DNA of 64,000 nucleotides from Semisulcospira habei (lineage: Eukaryota; Mollusca; Gastropoda; Semisulcospiridae): assembly GCA_036245525.1 (NCBI GenBank), contig BTPG01000001.1, positions 222,778,889-222,842,888 on the forward strand. The letters run 5' to 3'. The notes under the pieces were generated by a model, which was not told the origin of the DNA, did no database searches, and was given only the letters and a program-made list of their open reading frames with translations. Shown piece after piece: positions 1-11,901 of this stretch (position 1 is its first letter; each line of letters opens with the position of its first letter). The position numbers and the translations under genes were made by a program.

Positions 1-76
1 TACACTTCACTTCACACAGAAAACGAACACATTTCCTGAAAGGAACCTTCTAAATTTAAAGCTTTATTGAAAATTT

Positions 77-250
77 TCAATGATAAAAAACATATTGCAG
101 GCATGAGTTGGTGGTAGGGGGGCTGAGAACGATCAAGTTGTCCTCCTTTTCCCAGGAAACGTCATCAATATCAGGAAAGGTGAAGAAGTACCCCCAGCTC
201 CTCAGTAACTTCACCTTCGCCTCGTTTCTGTCTGGGTTATGATTAATTAC
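77..250 (-). CDS. Terminal coding exon of an unidentified host gene
   Basis: Read on the minus strand, 250 to 77 gives 57 codons and a TGA. The exon follows an intron end (AACAG at 251-255) and reads through RNEAKVKLLRSWGYFF and FPDIDDVSWEKEDNLIVLSPP-like sequence. A polyadenylation signal AATAAA (minus strand, 63-68) lies only 8 nt past the stop, giving a very short 3' UTR. The acidic/hydrophobic pattern and clean splice acceptor look like a real exon, but I do not recognise the protein. The upstream part of the gene would lie to the right. An RTE element at 501-3796 would then sit in its intron, and a candidate first exon is at 4301-4332. Phase 0 at the acceptor is assumed. Confidence 0.5.
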   Translation of the reverse strand, partial: VINHNPDRNEAKVKLLRSWGYFFTFPDIDDVSWEKEDNLIVLSPPTTNSCLQYVFYH

Positions 251-500
251 CTGTTACAAACGATGTCAGTACAAATTAAAAAACCTGGAAAACCATCACA
301 TTCACTGCACAATATGTATTCAAATGATTACATTGCATTCAACTGTCAGCCGACACATACGGCTGACCAGGTCACATGAATGCACCCTTCAGTTTCACTT
401 TAAGGTTATTTAGGATGATTTTCCTTTCACCCAGAGATTCTCTCACAGATGAATCGTAAATCTGTGGTGTGCATAGTTTCTCAGAAACTAACATTATCGG
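251..500. other. Non-coding flank or intron between terminal exon and RTE element
   Basis: No convincing gene. A short minus-strand open frame near 372-487 looks weakly coding, but its splice phase does not match the exon at 77-250. Bases 489-500 are the left target-site copy of the adjacent RTE insertion. Confidence 0.4.
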
Positions 501-3500
501 ACCTCGCGCTGGGACCATATGGCGTTGAGGCGCGTCCCCTGGGTGGTGGATAGGGGGTCCCTCGCGAGAGGGGTGCACCGAATAAAATAAGGTGCCGTGA
601 ACCAACATGGTCTAAGGGAAGGTGACCCTGACAGAAAACCCCTGGTCCTCCTAGTAAGGGGGTTGGGCATGGGGGTAGCTTCCCCACCCTGCAAAAAAGG
701 AAATAGCTCTACAAAAACGCCGACGAAAAGACAAACAGTAATTCCTTTCCTGGAGGAGGAAGGTTCTTCTATCAGAAGATTTATGACGTCCTGTGGTGAA
801 AGCTGGAAGTCTTCGGAAGCCACAGGACTGAGCTGCCTCTCTCTATCCAGGGACACAACCATGGGCACATGGAACGTCAAGACCATGTACCAGAGCGGCA
901 AGGCCGCCCAGATAGCAGCGGAAATGCAAAAGTACAACCTTTCCCTGCTAGGTATCAGTGAAGCCAGATGGACGCAGTCTGGCCAGAAAAGGCTGTTAAG
1001 TGGGGAGATGATTCTGTATTCAGGTCATGAAGAGGAAAATGCCCCCCCCCCATACAGAAGGAGTAGCATTCATGCTGTCACCAGTGGCACAGAGAGCGCT
1101 GATGGGCTGGGAACCTCTTGGGCCAAGAATTATCACAGCAGCCTTTAGAACCAAGAAAAAGCTCAAGCTGAACGTCATCCAGTGTTATGCGCCCACTAAT
1201 GACAGTGACGAGGAAGAGAAACAAGAGTTCTACGACCGACTCCAGAGTGCCGTGGACAAATGTGTGGAGCGAGACATCACCATCGTCATGGGTGACTTTA
1301 ATGCCAAAATAGGGGAGGACAACACCGGATACGAAGAGGTGATGGGGAGACAGGGACTAGGCTCGGAGATGAGTGAGAACGGGGAGAGGTTTGTAGACTT
1401 TTGTGCTCTAAACAGACTTGTCATTGGAGGCAGCATCTTCCCACAGAAGAATACACAAAGCAACTTGGGTCTCAACTGACCATACAACAGAGAACCAAAT
1501 AGACCATATCTGCATTAGCAAGAAATTTAGAAGATCCCTTCAAGATGTTCGAGTGAGGAGGGGAGCAGATGTCGCCTCAGACCACCATCTGCTTACCTTA
1601 AGAATAAAGCTCAAGTTAAAGAAAAAGCCGCACAGAGACAACAAGAAGACAGCGCTATAATGTAGGCCTCCTGAGAGAGACTGGAATGAGAGAAGAGTTC
1701 AAACTGGTGCTGTCCAACCGGTTTCAAGCGCTACAGGAGCTAGTAAATGAAGAGGAGGCGGTCACCACAGAGCAGCAGTGGAAGGCAGTTAGAGAGGCGC
1801 TGAACTCAACCTGCAAAGACACTGTAGGGTTCAGGAAACACCATCACAAGGACTGGCTGTCGGCACAGACCTTGAAGAAGATAGAAGTGAGGAAGCAGAA
1901 GAAAGCAGTTGTCAACAACAGTCGCACGAGAGCAGCCAAAGCAAGGGCACAGGAGGAATACTCGGAAGCCAACCGCGAGTTGAAGAGGAGTATCAGGGTA
2001 GACAAGAGGGCCTACACAGACAGCCTGGCAGCAGAGGCAGAAAAGGCAGCAGCAACATGAAACAGCTCTACGACATTACCAGAAGATTGTCGGGCAAGTA
2101 TGGCCATACTGAAAGACCAGTAAAAGACAAAGAAGGCAAGCCTATTGCAGACAGAGCAGACCAACTCGACAGATGGGCCGAGTATTTTGAAGAGTTACTG
2201 AACAGACCCAGCCCACCCAACCCCCCAGACATCCAGGGAGCAGAGACCGACCTACCCATCAGCAGTGACAGACCCAGCCGGGAAGAGATCAGAAGAGCAG
2301 TGGCATTTTTGAAGAACGGCAAAGCAGCAGGGCCAGATGGCATCCCAGCGGAGTCTCTGAAAGCAGACCTAGAGACAACAGTGGAGATGCTGTACCCACT
2401 GTTTGGAAGGATCTGGGAAGAGGAGGTGATGCCGGCTGACTGGAAGGAGAGGTACCTAATCAAGCTTCCCAAGAAAGGCGACCTCAGCAAGTGTTCCAAC
2501 TACAGAGGAATCACCTTGCTGTCAGTGTCAGTACCAGGAAAGGTCTTTAACAGGATCATCCTGGAGAGAATGAAGAGCTCCGTTGACCCCCAGCTGAGAG
2601 ACCAGCAAGCAGGATTCAGGAAAAACCAATCATGTACAGACCAGATCGCCACTCTCCGCATCATTGTGGAACAGTCTCTGGAGTGGAGCTCCCCGCTGTA
2701 TGTCAACTTTGTGGATTACGAGAAAGCATTTGACAGCGTGGACCGAGAGACTCTGTGGAAACTCCTACGACACTACGGTGTACCCACAAAGCTCGTCCGC
2801 CTGATCAAGAGCAGCTACGATGGCATGACATGTCGCGTGATCCATGAAGGGCAGTTTACCAGGGAGCTCCAGGTCAGAACCGGTGTCAGGCAGGGGTGTC
2901 TGCTGTCTCTGTTCCTCTTCCTACTGGCCATAGACTGGGTCATGAAGATGACCACAGAGCACCTGTAGACGAAGTGGAATACAGTGGACACTGTGGACAC
3001 AGCTTGACGACCTTGATTTTGCAGACGACTTGGCATTACTGTCCCACACTCATCAACAAATGCAGGACAAGACCACGAGGCTTGCTGATATCTCGTCCCA
3101 AGTGGGCCTCACCATTCACAAACAGAAAACAAAGACAATGAGGCTGAATGCAACCAGGGAAGAACCAGTCTTGCTTGCTGGCACCCCGTTGGAGGAGGTG
3201 GAGTCCTTCACCTATCTCGGGAGCATCATAGACAAAAAAGGCGGCACTGATGCAGATGTCAGAGCATGAATCGGTAAAGCCAGAGCAACCTTTCTCCAGT
3301 TGAAAAAGGTGTGGAGTTCCAGAGAGCTGTCACAACACACCAAAGTCCGGATTTTTAACTCCAACGTAAAAGCAGTTCTCCTATATGGAGCAGATACTTG
3401 GAGATTGACAAAAACCACAGTCAACAGAGTACAAACCTTCATAAATAGTTGCCTTAGAAGAATTTTGAAAATCCACTGGCCAGAGAAGATCAGCAACGTC

Positions 3501-3796
3501 AGACTCTGGGAGAGAACAGAGCAGATAACAGCAGAGAATGAAATTGGGCGAAGAAGATGGGGATGGATTGGTCACAGTCTGAGAAAGCCAGCTTCCAGTA
3601 TCACTAGGCAGGCACTGTCATGGAACCCCCAGGGAAAGAGGTAGGCCGAGAAACTCCTGGCGTCGAGACCTCCAAGCAGACATCAAGAGACTGGGAACCA
3701 CCTGGAGTAAAATCGAAGGAGAAGCACAGGACAGGAGTCGCTGGAGGTCTCTCGTCGACGGCCTATACCCGGGTAGGGGTGACAGGCGTAAGTAAG
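501..3796 (+). mobile_element. RTE-type non-LTR retrotransposon, near full length, degenerate
   Basis: The element is bounded by a 12-bp target-site duplication TAACATTATCGG at 489-500 and 3797-3808. It ends in a short GTAA-type tetranucleotide tail (GTAAGTAAGTAA), as RTE elements do. Bases 501-860 form a 5' UTR. The body encodes an apurinic-type endonuclease followed by reverse transcriptase; no RNase H is seen. Its coding region is broken by several frameshifts, so it cannot mobilise itself. A second, 5'-truncated copy of the same family is on the minus strand at 22663-45270, split by an LTR element. Confidence 0.9.
861..3644 (+). pseudogene. Endonuclease-reverse transcriptase ORF of RTE copy 1, frameshifted
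   Basis: The protein would begin at the ATG at 861 (MGTWNVKTMYQSGKAAQ), the usual start of this endonuclease family. The frame changes at the C-run near 1038-1047, again near 1445, and around 1660. The endonuclease half shows SEARW, a CYAPTND segment, VMGDFNAKIG and a C-terminal SDHH. From 2057 an RT frame carries KKGDLSKCSNYRGITLLS, the DQQAGFRK region, VDYEKAFDSVDRETLWK and GVRQGCLLS. It breaks after about 2968, and the catalytic FADD is at 3018-3029 in another frame. A stop precedes the last segment (3300-3644, [10 protein letters not shown]...). Only transposition machinery is encoded. Confidence 0.88.
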
Positions 3797-3808
3797 TAAC
3801 ATTATCGG

Positions 3809-4300
3809 AATTCGCCAAAGTTTCACCAAAGTGTGTCAACACAATACATAACAGTAAAATTCTAAGTCAAAGTTAGCGTGAATGCGTTTAGTTTGACTCT
3901 CAGTCGCAAATTACTGGAAGCGTGGTCCAAAGAAAAATTGCTGTCGGATGATGTTCATTACACTCAATACCACTGAACGGTGCCTTCGTAACTAACATCA
4001 TTACACTTTCTGCAATCGCCTAAACAAACGAACTGTGATTAGTCTTAGCATATTTTCAAAGAAAAGTCTTCATGTAAGAAATTGTAATTACATGTGACAT
4101 GTACAACACTCATCCGATTGACAAAAACTGCTCTCAGTGCACACGTTTCGTTTCCAAAGAGCCGAAAAAAACAATGGCGGCACTCCACATCAAAGATGAT
4201 GCTTTCCTATAAAATGGCTAAAATGACGCTGATACGATGATTAATTACAATACTCCATACAGAATCATACATATTGACAGCTTAAAAATGCAACACTTAC
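3809..4300. other. Non-coding interval, nothing recognised
   Basis: AT-rich sequence with no sustained reading frame or repeat I can name. If the small exon at 4301-4332 is real, this is its first intron on the minus strand. Confidence 0.5.
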
Positions 4301-4332
4301 CAGATTTTAGCAGTAGGAGGTCGTGCTGGCAT
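4301..4332 (-). CDS. Candidate first coding exon, unidentified gene
   Basis: On the minus strand an ATG at 4332 opens MPARPPTAKI and runs into a good splice donor (GTAAGTG from 4300). The 32-nt exon would leave two bases of a codon. It is too short to identify. It could be the start of the gene whose last exon is at 77-250, about 4 kb downstream with the RTE element in the intron. A chance ATG-donor pair is equally possible. If real, this gene sits between the PSMC2 first exon and the rest of PSMC2. Confidence 0.3.
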
Positions 4333-5423
4333 GAGAACTTGAGATGAAAGATACACCACATGTACTGAATGATGTTTTATTACAACCCTTAGCACCGGAG
4401 ACGAACAATCTGATTGGTCATTATCTCCATGTGTTTGCTCGTGTGACACTGTTTTTGTTGTTAATTGGAGGGAAGAGAAGGCTTCCTATCTGCCTGAGTG
4501 GTCTGGAACCAGCAAGACTCATTTCGGCGATTTTTAGTCGATCACATCATGTTCATTACGTTTGGAAAACATTTCGGCCCAGTTTCATGAAAGCTGTGAA
4601 AATACACGTTTGGGTTTATGTTGTCCTAAAAGAGCGATGTAATGGCTTGTTCAGCCATGCTAACTTTTGCCGTTTTGGCTTTGATTTCAACCACTGATTG
4701 CAATGCCTTCCAAGTGGAAACCGATGTAACGAACATAGGTCAGTTTTGAAATGGCAAAAACAAACAAAAGTATTGTGTCTGTGATTACCTACTTTTCATA
4801 GACCGAAGACATGGCATCTCATTCTCATCCCTAAATTATCGAACCCAAAAAGGCCGGGGTGAATATCTGCACCATGAACAATCTTTCCTTTGAGAGGCGC
4901 TGACCGTCTGTCCCGGATTTCGCCCAATTCTTCCCCAAATTCAACACGTATTTCTTAATTTTTAAGAAACAGGACATGTGATTTTTGCTGAGTTGTACAT
5001 TGTATGTAAACGAGCACACCATATTAATAATATCTATTATCTGCCAGTTTGCTGCAATAGAGGAGTTATTGGATGGTAAGTGCTAGCCACTGCAAAGTTT
5101 CCCAGTATTGTGGGTGTGCTCATATAATATTGTTATTGAATTTGAAATTAATGAAAACAAGAAATTCACTCTGGTTCACGGTAATTTGCAAAGGATTAAG
5201 TTTAACCGGAAGAGATTAAACTTATTTTAACCAAAGAACATAAAAAGCAAAAACAACAAAAATAAATGTATGTCAAAGGCATCGTAAAAGCATTAATAAC
5301 TGATATTTCAAACATATTGGCGCAAGTTACAAAGTCAGTATACCTACACATGCGTGACAATGCGAAATGGGTGGACCATGGGGACAAACAAGTCATTCTC
5401 TGATAATATAATGTCAAACTTAC
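4333..5423. other. Non-coding, likely first intron of PSMC2
   Basis: Lies downstream (minus strand) of the PSMC2 exon 1 donor. I looked for the conserved next exon, whose family sequence follows KPI(Q/R) with an LDEGDIALL-like segment, and did not find it here. The remaining PSMC2 exons must lie left of the window unless this exon is an isolated fragment. Confidence 0.45.
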
Positions 5424-5499
5424 ATTGTATAGGTTTATCCTCTTCTTCTTTTTTGTCTTTTACTTTTCGTTGGTCGGAACCAAGGTAATCTTTCGGCAT
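5424..5499 (-). CDS. PSMC2: 26S proteasome regulatory subunit 7 (RPT1), first coding exon
   Basis: The minus-strand ATG at 5499 encodes MPKDYLGSDQRKVKDKK, then EEEDKPIQ. The split codon T is followed by an exact GTAAGT donor at 5423. The MPxYLGxDQRKxK...DKPI pattern is the N-terminus of PSMC2/RPT1, an AAA ATPase of the 19S proteasome base that unfolds ubiquitinated substrates. The short, lysine- and glutamate-rich N-terminus and the intron right after KPI(Q) fit animal orthologues from memory; I could not align them. Only 25 codons are visible, and no ATPase exons occur within the window. The gene is divergent from the GTPase exon at 6197. Confidence 0.8.
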
Positions 5500-6196
5500 T
5501 GTGAAAACAGATTAACTAAAATCTTTACTTGAAATATGCTAACCTGTTTTTTAGCTGACGATCTTACAACGGAAGCAGTAAAATTGTTGACTTCCGGCAT
5601 ATTTACGAAACGAACATTCAGTACGTTCAAACATTTTAGTAGTAGTAGTAGTAGTAGTTTTTATTTGACTTGTAAAGATAGAGCAAGCGCAATGGTCTGA
5701 TTTCATTATATATATTGAAATATACAAATGCACGAAAGATTATATTACATTTGTATGTGAATAATGGAATTGGCGTCTGCATGAGCTAGCGGTCCAATTG
5801 GGTTTCAGATTTGCTTAATTTCGACGTGCTGATTGGCTTAGAGTAGTGTGACGTTATCCCATGCAGCAAACTCCAAGCGTGCCCGTAACGCGGCCTTACG
5901 ACTCATAATAAGGTAGTATTTCAAAGAGAATTTTTCATGGCACAAGGAAGCTAAACCCGACTTGCATGGGAGTGAAAGAGTGACTCGAATATCTCCTGTC
6001 TTACTAAGTTATTTCAGAGTAGGAGTAGTTTGGACTGCACATTTTACCGTTATTTTGTGTCGTCTGCCCAGTGGGGGATCTTCATGGACGATAACCCAGT
6101 CGGAGCCCTGTGGCTGTTTTGTACTTCGTCTGTGTCGATGGATCTGATTTCCAGACAGTAGACTTCAGCCGAAAACTCGTCAGGCAGTAGAGGAAC
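5500..6196. promoter_or_regulatory. Putative bidirectional promoter between PSMC2 and a small GTPase gene
   Basis: About 0.7 kb separates two divergent first coding exons, so it should hold both transcription starts and 5' UTRs. It contains a TAG trinucleotide run at about 5637-5657 and a moderately CpG-bearing stretch near 5820-5910. No TATA box is convincing. This is inferred from geometry. Confidence 0.5.
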
Positions 6197-6254
6197 ATGG
6201 GCCAGTTGTGGACGAGGATTTTTCGACACAAAGACGTCAGAATTCTTCTGCTTG
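6197..6254 (+). CDS. Small GTPase N-terminal exon (Miro/RHOT-like or ARF-like)
   Basis: The ATG at 6197 encodes MGQLWTRIFRHKDVRILLL plus the first base of a glycine codon, followed by a GTGAGA donor at 6255. The KDVRILLLG strand leads into the P-loop of small GTPases. It matches how mitochondrial Rho GTPases (Miro/RHOT, which tether mitochondria to motors) begin. ARF/ARL proteins with MG...IF..KE.RIL.LG are the main alternative, and an MG start would suit N-myristoylation there. The next exon, which would carry GKT, is not visible in the following 4.7 kb. Confidence 0.6.
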
Positions 6255-7942
6255 GTGAGAAAACTAGTACCCCACAGCGTCTCTATGTCTCTCTCCTCTT
6301 GTTGATTTTCTACGTGTTGTGACAGTGTAGGCTATAACTCAGCTACACTATAGCCTTTTCTTCTCCTTGCCTGCAGCAACATAATCTTCTTATAACAAAG
6401 AGCCGTGATCTCACTGAACTTTATCTGTGCCAGTGCATGAAACTGAATGAGCACTGAGTGAACCCGCAGCAAAGCTCTTGAATCACAGGCAACAGTTAAA
6501 TCAAAATCAATACACCTGTATGGCTTAGATGTGTCACTGCATGGTTCTGGAGCCAGACTCAGTCTCCCAGGCAGTATGAATAAATAGAACAGTTGATCAA
6601 CAGTTCAGCAACCCTAGTACATGTTATATACATGTACTTTGAAAATCTAACTTCACAGAAATTGCTTCAAATTGAAGTGATTTCTTTGGAGCTATGTCTA
6701 GAAGTAGAAAGTAGGATCAATGAAACTTTATTTATCAAGGTTCAATGAGAACAGTTGGGGGTACATGTGTCAAATCCTGTGTTTATAAGTTCTGTGTGAC
6801 TTAAGCAGAAGAAATTCAGTGCAAGAATTTTCAAACTTTACAGAGGTTAACACTGTCATCTAGATGCAGAAATTCTTGATTTTAATTTTATTTTTAATGG
6901 CATTATGAACTCTGAGGTCTACACTATAAATTATAGTGTAATATTGGTCTGGTATTTGATGTCTTGGTCTAAAGTTACATGCATACACATGCAGTTGATT
7001 TGTCTTCACCAGAAATTGAGTGATTTTGTCTTGTATGTGTAGTTTGTTTTCCTTATGTCTATGTAGTACTTGTACTTAGCCACCTCACTGTCTTGGCTTA
7101 ATTCCCATTATGTCTGGGTGACTGTATTTTGTTGAACTGTAGAAACCTACACAATGGGTACATAGTGGGATGATAAGGGGATACTGCTGTCATTTATTCT
7201 GTACATCAAATTTAACAATAACACACAGCACAGTGAACAGTTTGGAACCAACCCAGGTAGTGAGGTATACCTTTTCAACAGTTCATGTACCAGGAAGAAA
7301 GATTATGTGTCACTGGTTATAGTGGTATCATCACTGCTGTTACAGAAAAGTTTTATTCTGTTCACAAAACGCATGCACAGCTTAACTTGTATGATGACTG
7401 GGTTCATAACATTCTGCATACAAAATACAATTTTTGAATTGTTTTTGCACTATGCACTATATCCATCTTTAAGAGCCATGGATCCTCATGAGCCCCCACA
7501 GGTTTGGCTCATAAAAATCGATTCCTGCTGGTGACACTGTTTGCTTTGAGTTTGATCCTCATTCAGGTGGAGGGTTAGCCAGGCATCTAAATAGAGTGGT
7601 GGTGTATTAATTTAGTCATTTTCAGCTCAGCATGAGTCCTCTCATGCCATGTCTTTGTTTCCTCTGCCTCATCGCCCATCAGCATCTTTTCACGGTTTTC
7701 ATCTTTTTCTTGGCTAACATCCAGTGTTGAAGTGTGGTGTACCATTTCATAGCCTCAGGTTCTACCAGATAACTGTTTACCACTGGTATGAAATGATTGC
7801 TGTTTTTGTTGGCAGTATGTGTAGTCTGCTTTTATTGCATGCATTGCATGACGTTAATGGTTGTGATAAAGGCGCAAATATTTTGGCAGCTGAGTGAGAG
7901 TGAGACTGAGACTGTTTGTTATGAGAGTTTTTTGGTTTGCCA

Positions 7943-8222
7943 ACGGAGTGGGGGGGGGGGGGGGGGTCGGTCATATTTGTGCACTAACGTAATTTGATTT
8001 TGAACAGTCAAGAAACCACACAGATTTTTAGATACATTTACTTTAACTAAAGAGCATTACTCACACTTGAGCAAATTGGGGGGTGGGGGGGGGGGGGGGG
8101 GGTGGGTGTCATATATTTGTGCACTAACGTAATTTGATTTTGAACAGTCAAGAAACCATACAGATTTTTAGATACGTTTACTTTAACTAAAGAGCATTTC
8201 TCACACTTGAGCAAGTTGAGGG
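7943..8222. repeat. 140-bp tandem duplication with poly-G junctions
   Basis: The segment with CACTAACGTAATTTG at 7982 recurs at 8122. Both units run through GAACAGTCAAGAAACCA and GAGCA..TCTCACACTTGAGCAA with a few substitutions. Each unit is preceded by a long G run, so expansion at the homopolymer is likely. Confidence 0.8.
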
Positions 8223-9019
8223 TCTTTTGTGTATTTTTAATGTGTTAAGGTCACATTTGTACACTTCCGGTATACCTCTAATGATTTTTTTGTAACCCAC
8301 CCCACCTTCCTTACTGGCTTAGGTCACCCCTAGTTCTTCCCATCCTTCCCCCAACATCTCTTATACACCCCGGATGTGCTACCAGAGGTACAGGTAATTT
8401 TCCCAGTCTGGTGAATTTATGATGCCTCATGCACACCGTTTAGTGTATGCGCGACTGGCTGCAGATGAGATTCCAAGGTCTGGGTGTCGTATTACACGAG
8501 CTGCAACGAGCATGGTAGTCACAGCTGAAACCCAAATAATTTCCTCCAGCTAAGGAGTGGAGATCATGAGTAACGTCCCTATCAGTGAGTATCAGCAAGA
8601 GGCATAGATTATCATGAGAATATATTAATGTATTGTATGCCTCTTGCAGATTTATGGATTTGATGAGGGATTTGTAGCCTGCGCAGGTTACCACATGTAT
8701 GCAGACGATCTATGCAATGCAGACTCTCTCCAGCAGGATGTTATTATTTTTCTGTCAGTCAAAGTAATCATTGAAGCTTGAAGTTGAAGACCTCTAACCT
8801 TTCCCCTTTCATTTTCAGAAGAGTTCTTGCTTCTTGCACCCAAAATCCTGTTTAATTTGCATTTCATTTGAAGTGGGGCCTCAAGTATACATTTTGTTTG
8901 TCTGGTTTGCTTACCTAATTACAGAGGGAATGAAATCAGCACTAGAAATTACAAACGAAGTATGTGTGATTAGTGTAATAATTATTAAAGACATTTTTAT
9001 TTGAATACAGGGGCGGTGG

Positions 9020-9345
9020 ATCTTTGGGGGGGGGGGGGGGGGGTCCAGGAGTTCAGCCCCCCCCCCCCCCAACCTAAAATTCTTTAAAATTAATAAAATG
9101 CTGTAACAAAGTCCCTTTTGGGGGTGTTTGGAACCCCACTCCTTGATTTAAGTTTTCTTTGGCGATACCCCCCCCCCCCCACCCACCCCCACCCGGGAGA
9201 GGTCTTTTGTGTCAGGTTGGTCACAAACAAAAAGTTGGAGACCCCCACGTAACTGATCCGCCCCCCCCCCCCCCCCCCCCCTCCCTATACATGTATTTTG
9301 AGTGGCAGGTGCATCATTGCCCCACCCCACCCCCAATACTACCCT
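9020..9345. repeat. Cluster of long G and C homopolymers
   Basis: A G run near 9026-9042 is followed within about 15 nt by a C run near 9057-9070. Further C runs lie at about 9170-9180 and 9262-9281. The opposed runs could fold as a hairpin or form quadruplex structures. Such tracts are also hard to sequence, so their exact length is unreliable. Confidence 0.7.
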
Positions 9346-9525
9346 CTTTAACTTAAATTACATTTCAAAAGGGGAAAGACTATAAAATATTTGGTTACTG
9401 TTTACTTTGATCAGCCTGATGTAGCCTCACTAAAAAGAAAAACATGGGGGCATGTCTTGAATAATCTTGCAGGACAATGCCCCGGCCAGGGCCAGTGACA
9501 ACCGAGTCTGAGATTGGCTGCTATC

Positions 9526-9602
9526 CCCCCCCCCCCCCCACCCCCACCCTTTCTCTCTCTCTCCCACACACACTCATACACACACACACACACACACACA
9601 CA
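9526..9602. repeat. Compound microsatellite: poly-C, CT and CA runs
   Basis: A C run is followed by TCTCTC, then ACACAC repeats. Simple repeat with no gene content. Confidence 0.85.
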
Positions 9603-11866
9603 GACCCTCTTTGTGCTGCACAACGCCATTAGCAACGGTGCGATTTTGTCTATAAGGGTTTCCCGCCACAATCAGCTTATGTTCTGTTGTAGCCGTACAT
9701 ATATATGGCCCTGGCTCAGATTACCATCAAGAACTTGTGACACTCCAAATCCAAAATTAAATTCCATATTTAAACTATAAAGGTGCAGACATATAATATG
9801 ACACATCAAATTCAAAACAAAACGCCACATCCTGTGGTATTTTTGTGTTGATAAAACCTTTATTTGTGTTGTTTCACTGCACAAACAGTTAGCATTGTGT
9901 ACATAACCATTTACACCATCACAAAAGTTTACTATACATATTTCCACAGCAATAGTGCCAAGAAGCTCATATAAAAAGCACCCTGGCAAGATTGTTCAGT
10001 AATCTTATGGGCTAGAGTGAAAGAGTTTTCGGACCCCAAAGAAACTGAACATTCTTACTCTTGGGAAGAAGAAAGTGTACATAAACTGACAACATTTTTC
10101 AGTTTTCAAAAGAAAATGATCTCTCAATATATACTCAAAGCCCGGTAAAATGAACACCATTACCTAAACAGAACAAATCAGTGGTTGTGATGCTTATTTT
10201 CACTGCTTTAAAAAAAAAAACGGCTTTCAATGTAAGTAGTATGAAAAATAGGCAGGCAATGACAGACACATCTATTTTGTGTAAAAACTTGGACACTTTT
10301 TAAACATGAAATTGAAAAAGGCTACAAATGCATTCTAATTGGTACAGGTATTTGTGGTATTCAAAGATGCACATAGCCTTGGTAAGAACTAACAGAAAAC
10401 AGGAATACATTCAAATCCACTGGTCAGAAATCCTGAAGTACATAACTTCACACCATGACATTGCAAGGAACACGCTTATAAAATGGCATCCAAATTAAAG
10501 ACAAGGTGAGGATTTCATCCCAAAGTCTACCGTGTTGTTTGGAGCTCACATGCGTTTATCTTTTAGGAACATTCAGAGTTGTTAATTATGTTAGGCTTAT
10601 TATGCTGATCCTTTTCCATCCTCTCTAAGCCAACCTCTGATCAACACACTTTGACGCACACAAATAAGACAGACACTCAGTGCTTCTGCCTTTATTTACA
10701 CGCTGTGGGCTTGTGTAGCGACAGGAATCCATCTCCTTCTACTCTTACCCACCCTCTGATCCACACACACTGGCACACAGAAATAAAGACGGACACACGG
10801 CGGTTTGTAAGCTGTGTGATCTGGCATAGCATAGCTATTCTGAAGAAGAGAATAGCACGAGCAGCATTAGTCCCAGGATGCTGTGTTCACAGTGATGACT
10901 CGATGTTATACTTCAGTCATCGCAATACTAACATTTGACATATTAAAAGATCAGACTTAGCAATTTTTGGGCTCATGTGCAAAGCAAAAGTGAGTATGTT
11001 TTGGGCCAGTGGTCGACCGTCTTGTCATCCGTCCGCCGTCGTCCGTCTGTCTTCCATGGTAAACTTTAACGTTGGCATTTTCTTGGAGACTTCAAACTTG
11101 GCCCAAGGATACTTTGTGGCAAGACCTTTCTAAACATACCAATTTCAGTGACCTCTCACAAAGGGCAAGATCACATGGGATCAGGAAATAGGTAAAAAAT
11201 AGCTATGTTTTGATATAATTTATTTTTTCTCAAATACTATTCACATCTTCAAGCCCAAACTTTGTACAAAGATACCTAATGGTATACTAATGCATACTAT
11301 GCATACTAATTTGGTTGATCCCTTGGAAAGGTCAAGGGTCACAAGACCACAGGAAATGGGTCCAAAATAGCTGTATTTTGAAAAAAAGATGTTTGTTTTT
11401 TCAAATACTATTCACAACTTCAAACCCAAACTTATTACAGAGATACCTGATGGTAAGACCTATCTATGCATACTAATTTAAATGAGCTCTCGGAATGGTC
11501 AAGGGTCACAAGGGCTCAGGAAATAGTCCAAAATAGCCATATTTTGACAAAAGATGTTTTTTTCTCCAGTACTATTCACAACTTCAAACCCAAACTTTGT
11601 ACAGAGATACCTGATGGTAAGACCTTTTTATGCATACTAATTTGGTTGATCCCTCATAAAGGTCAAGGGTCACAAGAGTTCAGGAAATAGGTAAAAAATA
11701 GCCATATTTTGACAAAAGATGTTTTTTTCAAATACTATCAAAGCTTCAACCCCAAACATGCTACAGAGATACCTGATTTTAAGAAAGATCTATGCGACAG
11801 CTTTCACAGTAAACAGTCTCACTGTAGCTTTAAATTTTCTGAAGAAAATTACCACGTTCTGTTATT

Positions 11867-11899
<33 letters not shown>

Positions 11900-11901
<2 letters not shown>

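Larger units (their letters stand above)
6255..10970. other. Long non-coding stretch, probably first intron of the GTPase gene
   Basis: No exon with convincing splice sites and coding sequence was found. The stretch holds simple repeats: G runs near 7950 and 8085, paired G/C runs at 9020-9340, and C, CT and CA runs at 9526-9602. It also has a 140-bp tandem duplication (7943-8222). Small open frames here are low-complexity or antisense artefacts. Confidence 0.5.

Noticed and set aside
372..487. Minus-strand coding-looking segment with RESLGERKIILNNLKVKL, possible internal exon
   Set aside because: The only GT donor leaves phase 1, which creates a stop when followed by the exon at 77-250, and the acceptor has a poor pyrimidine tract.
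11466..11690. Short frames within the dispersed repeat (MHTNL...GKTFLCILIWLIP type)
   Set aside because: They appear in several copies in differing frames because the unit is tandemly repeated; no protein family match and no conserved start.
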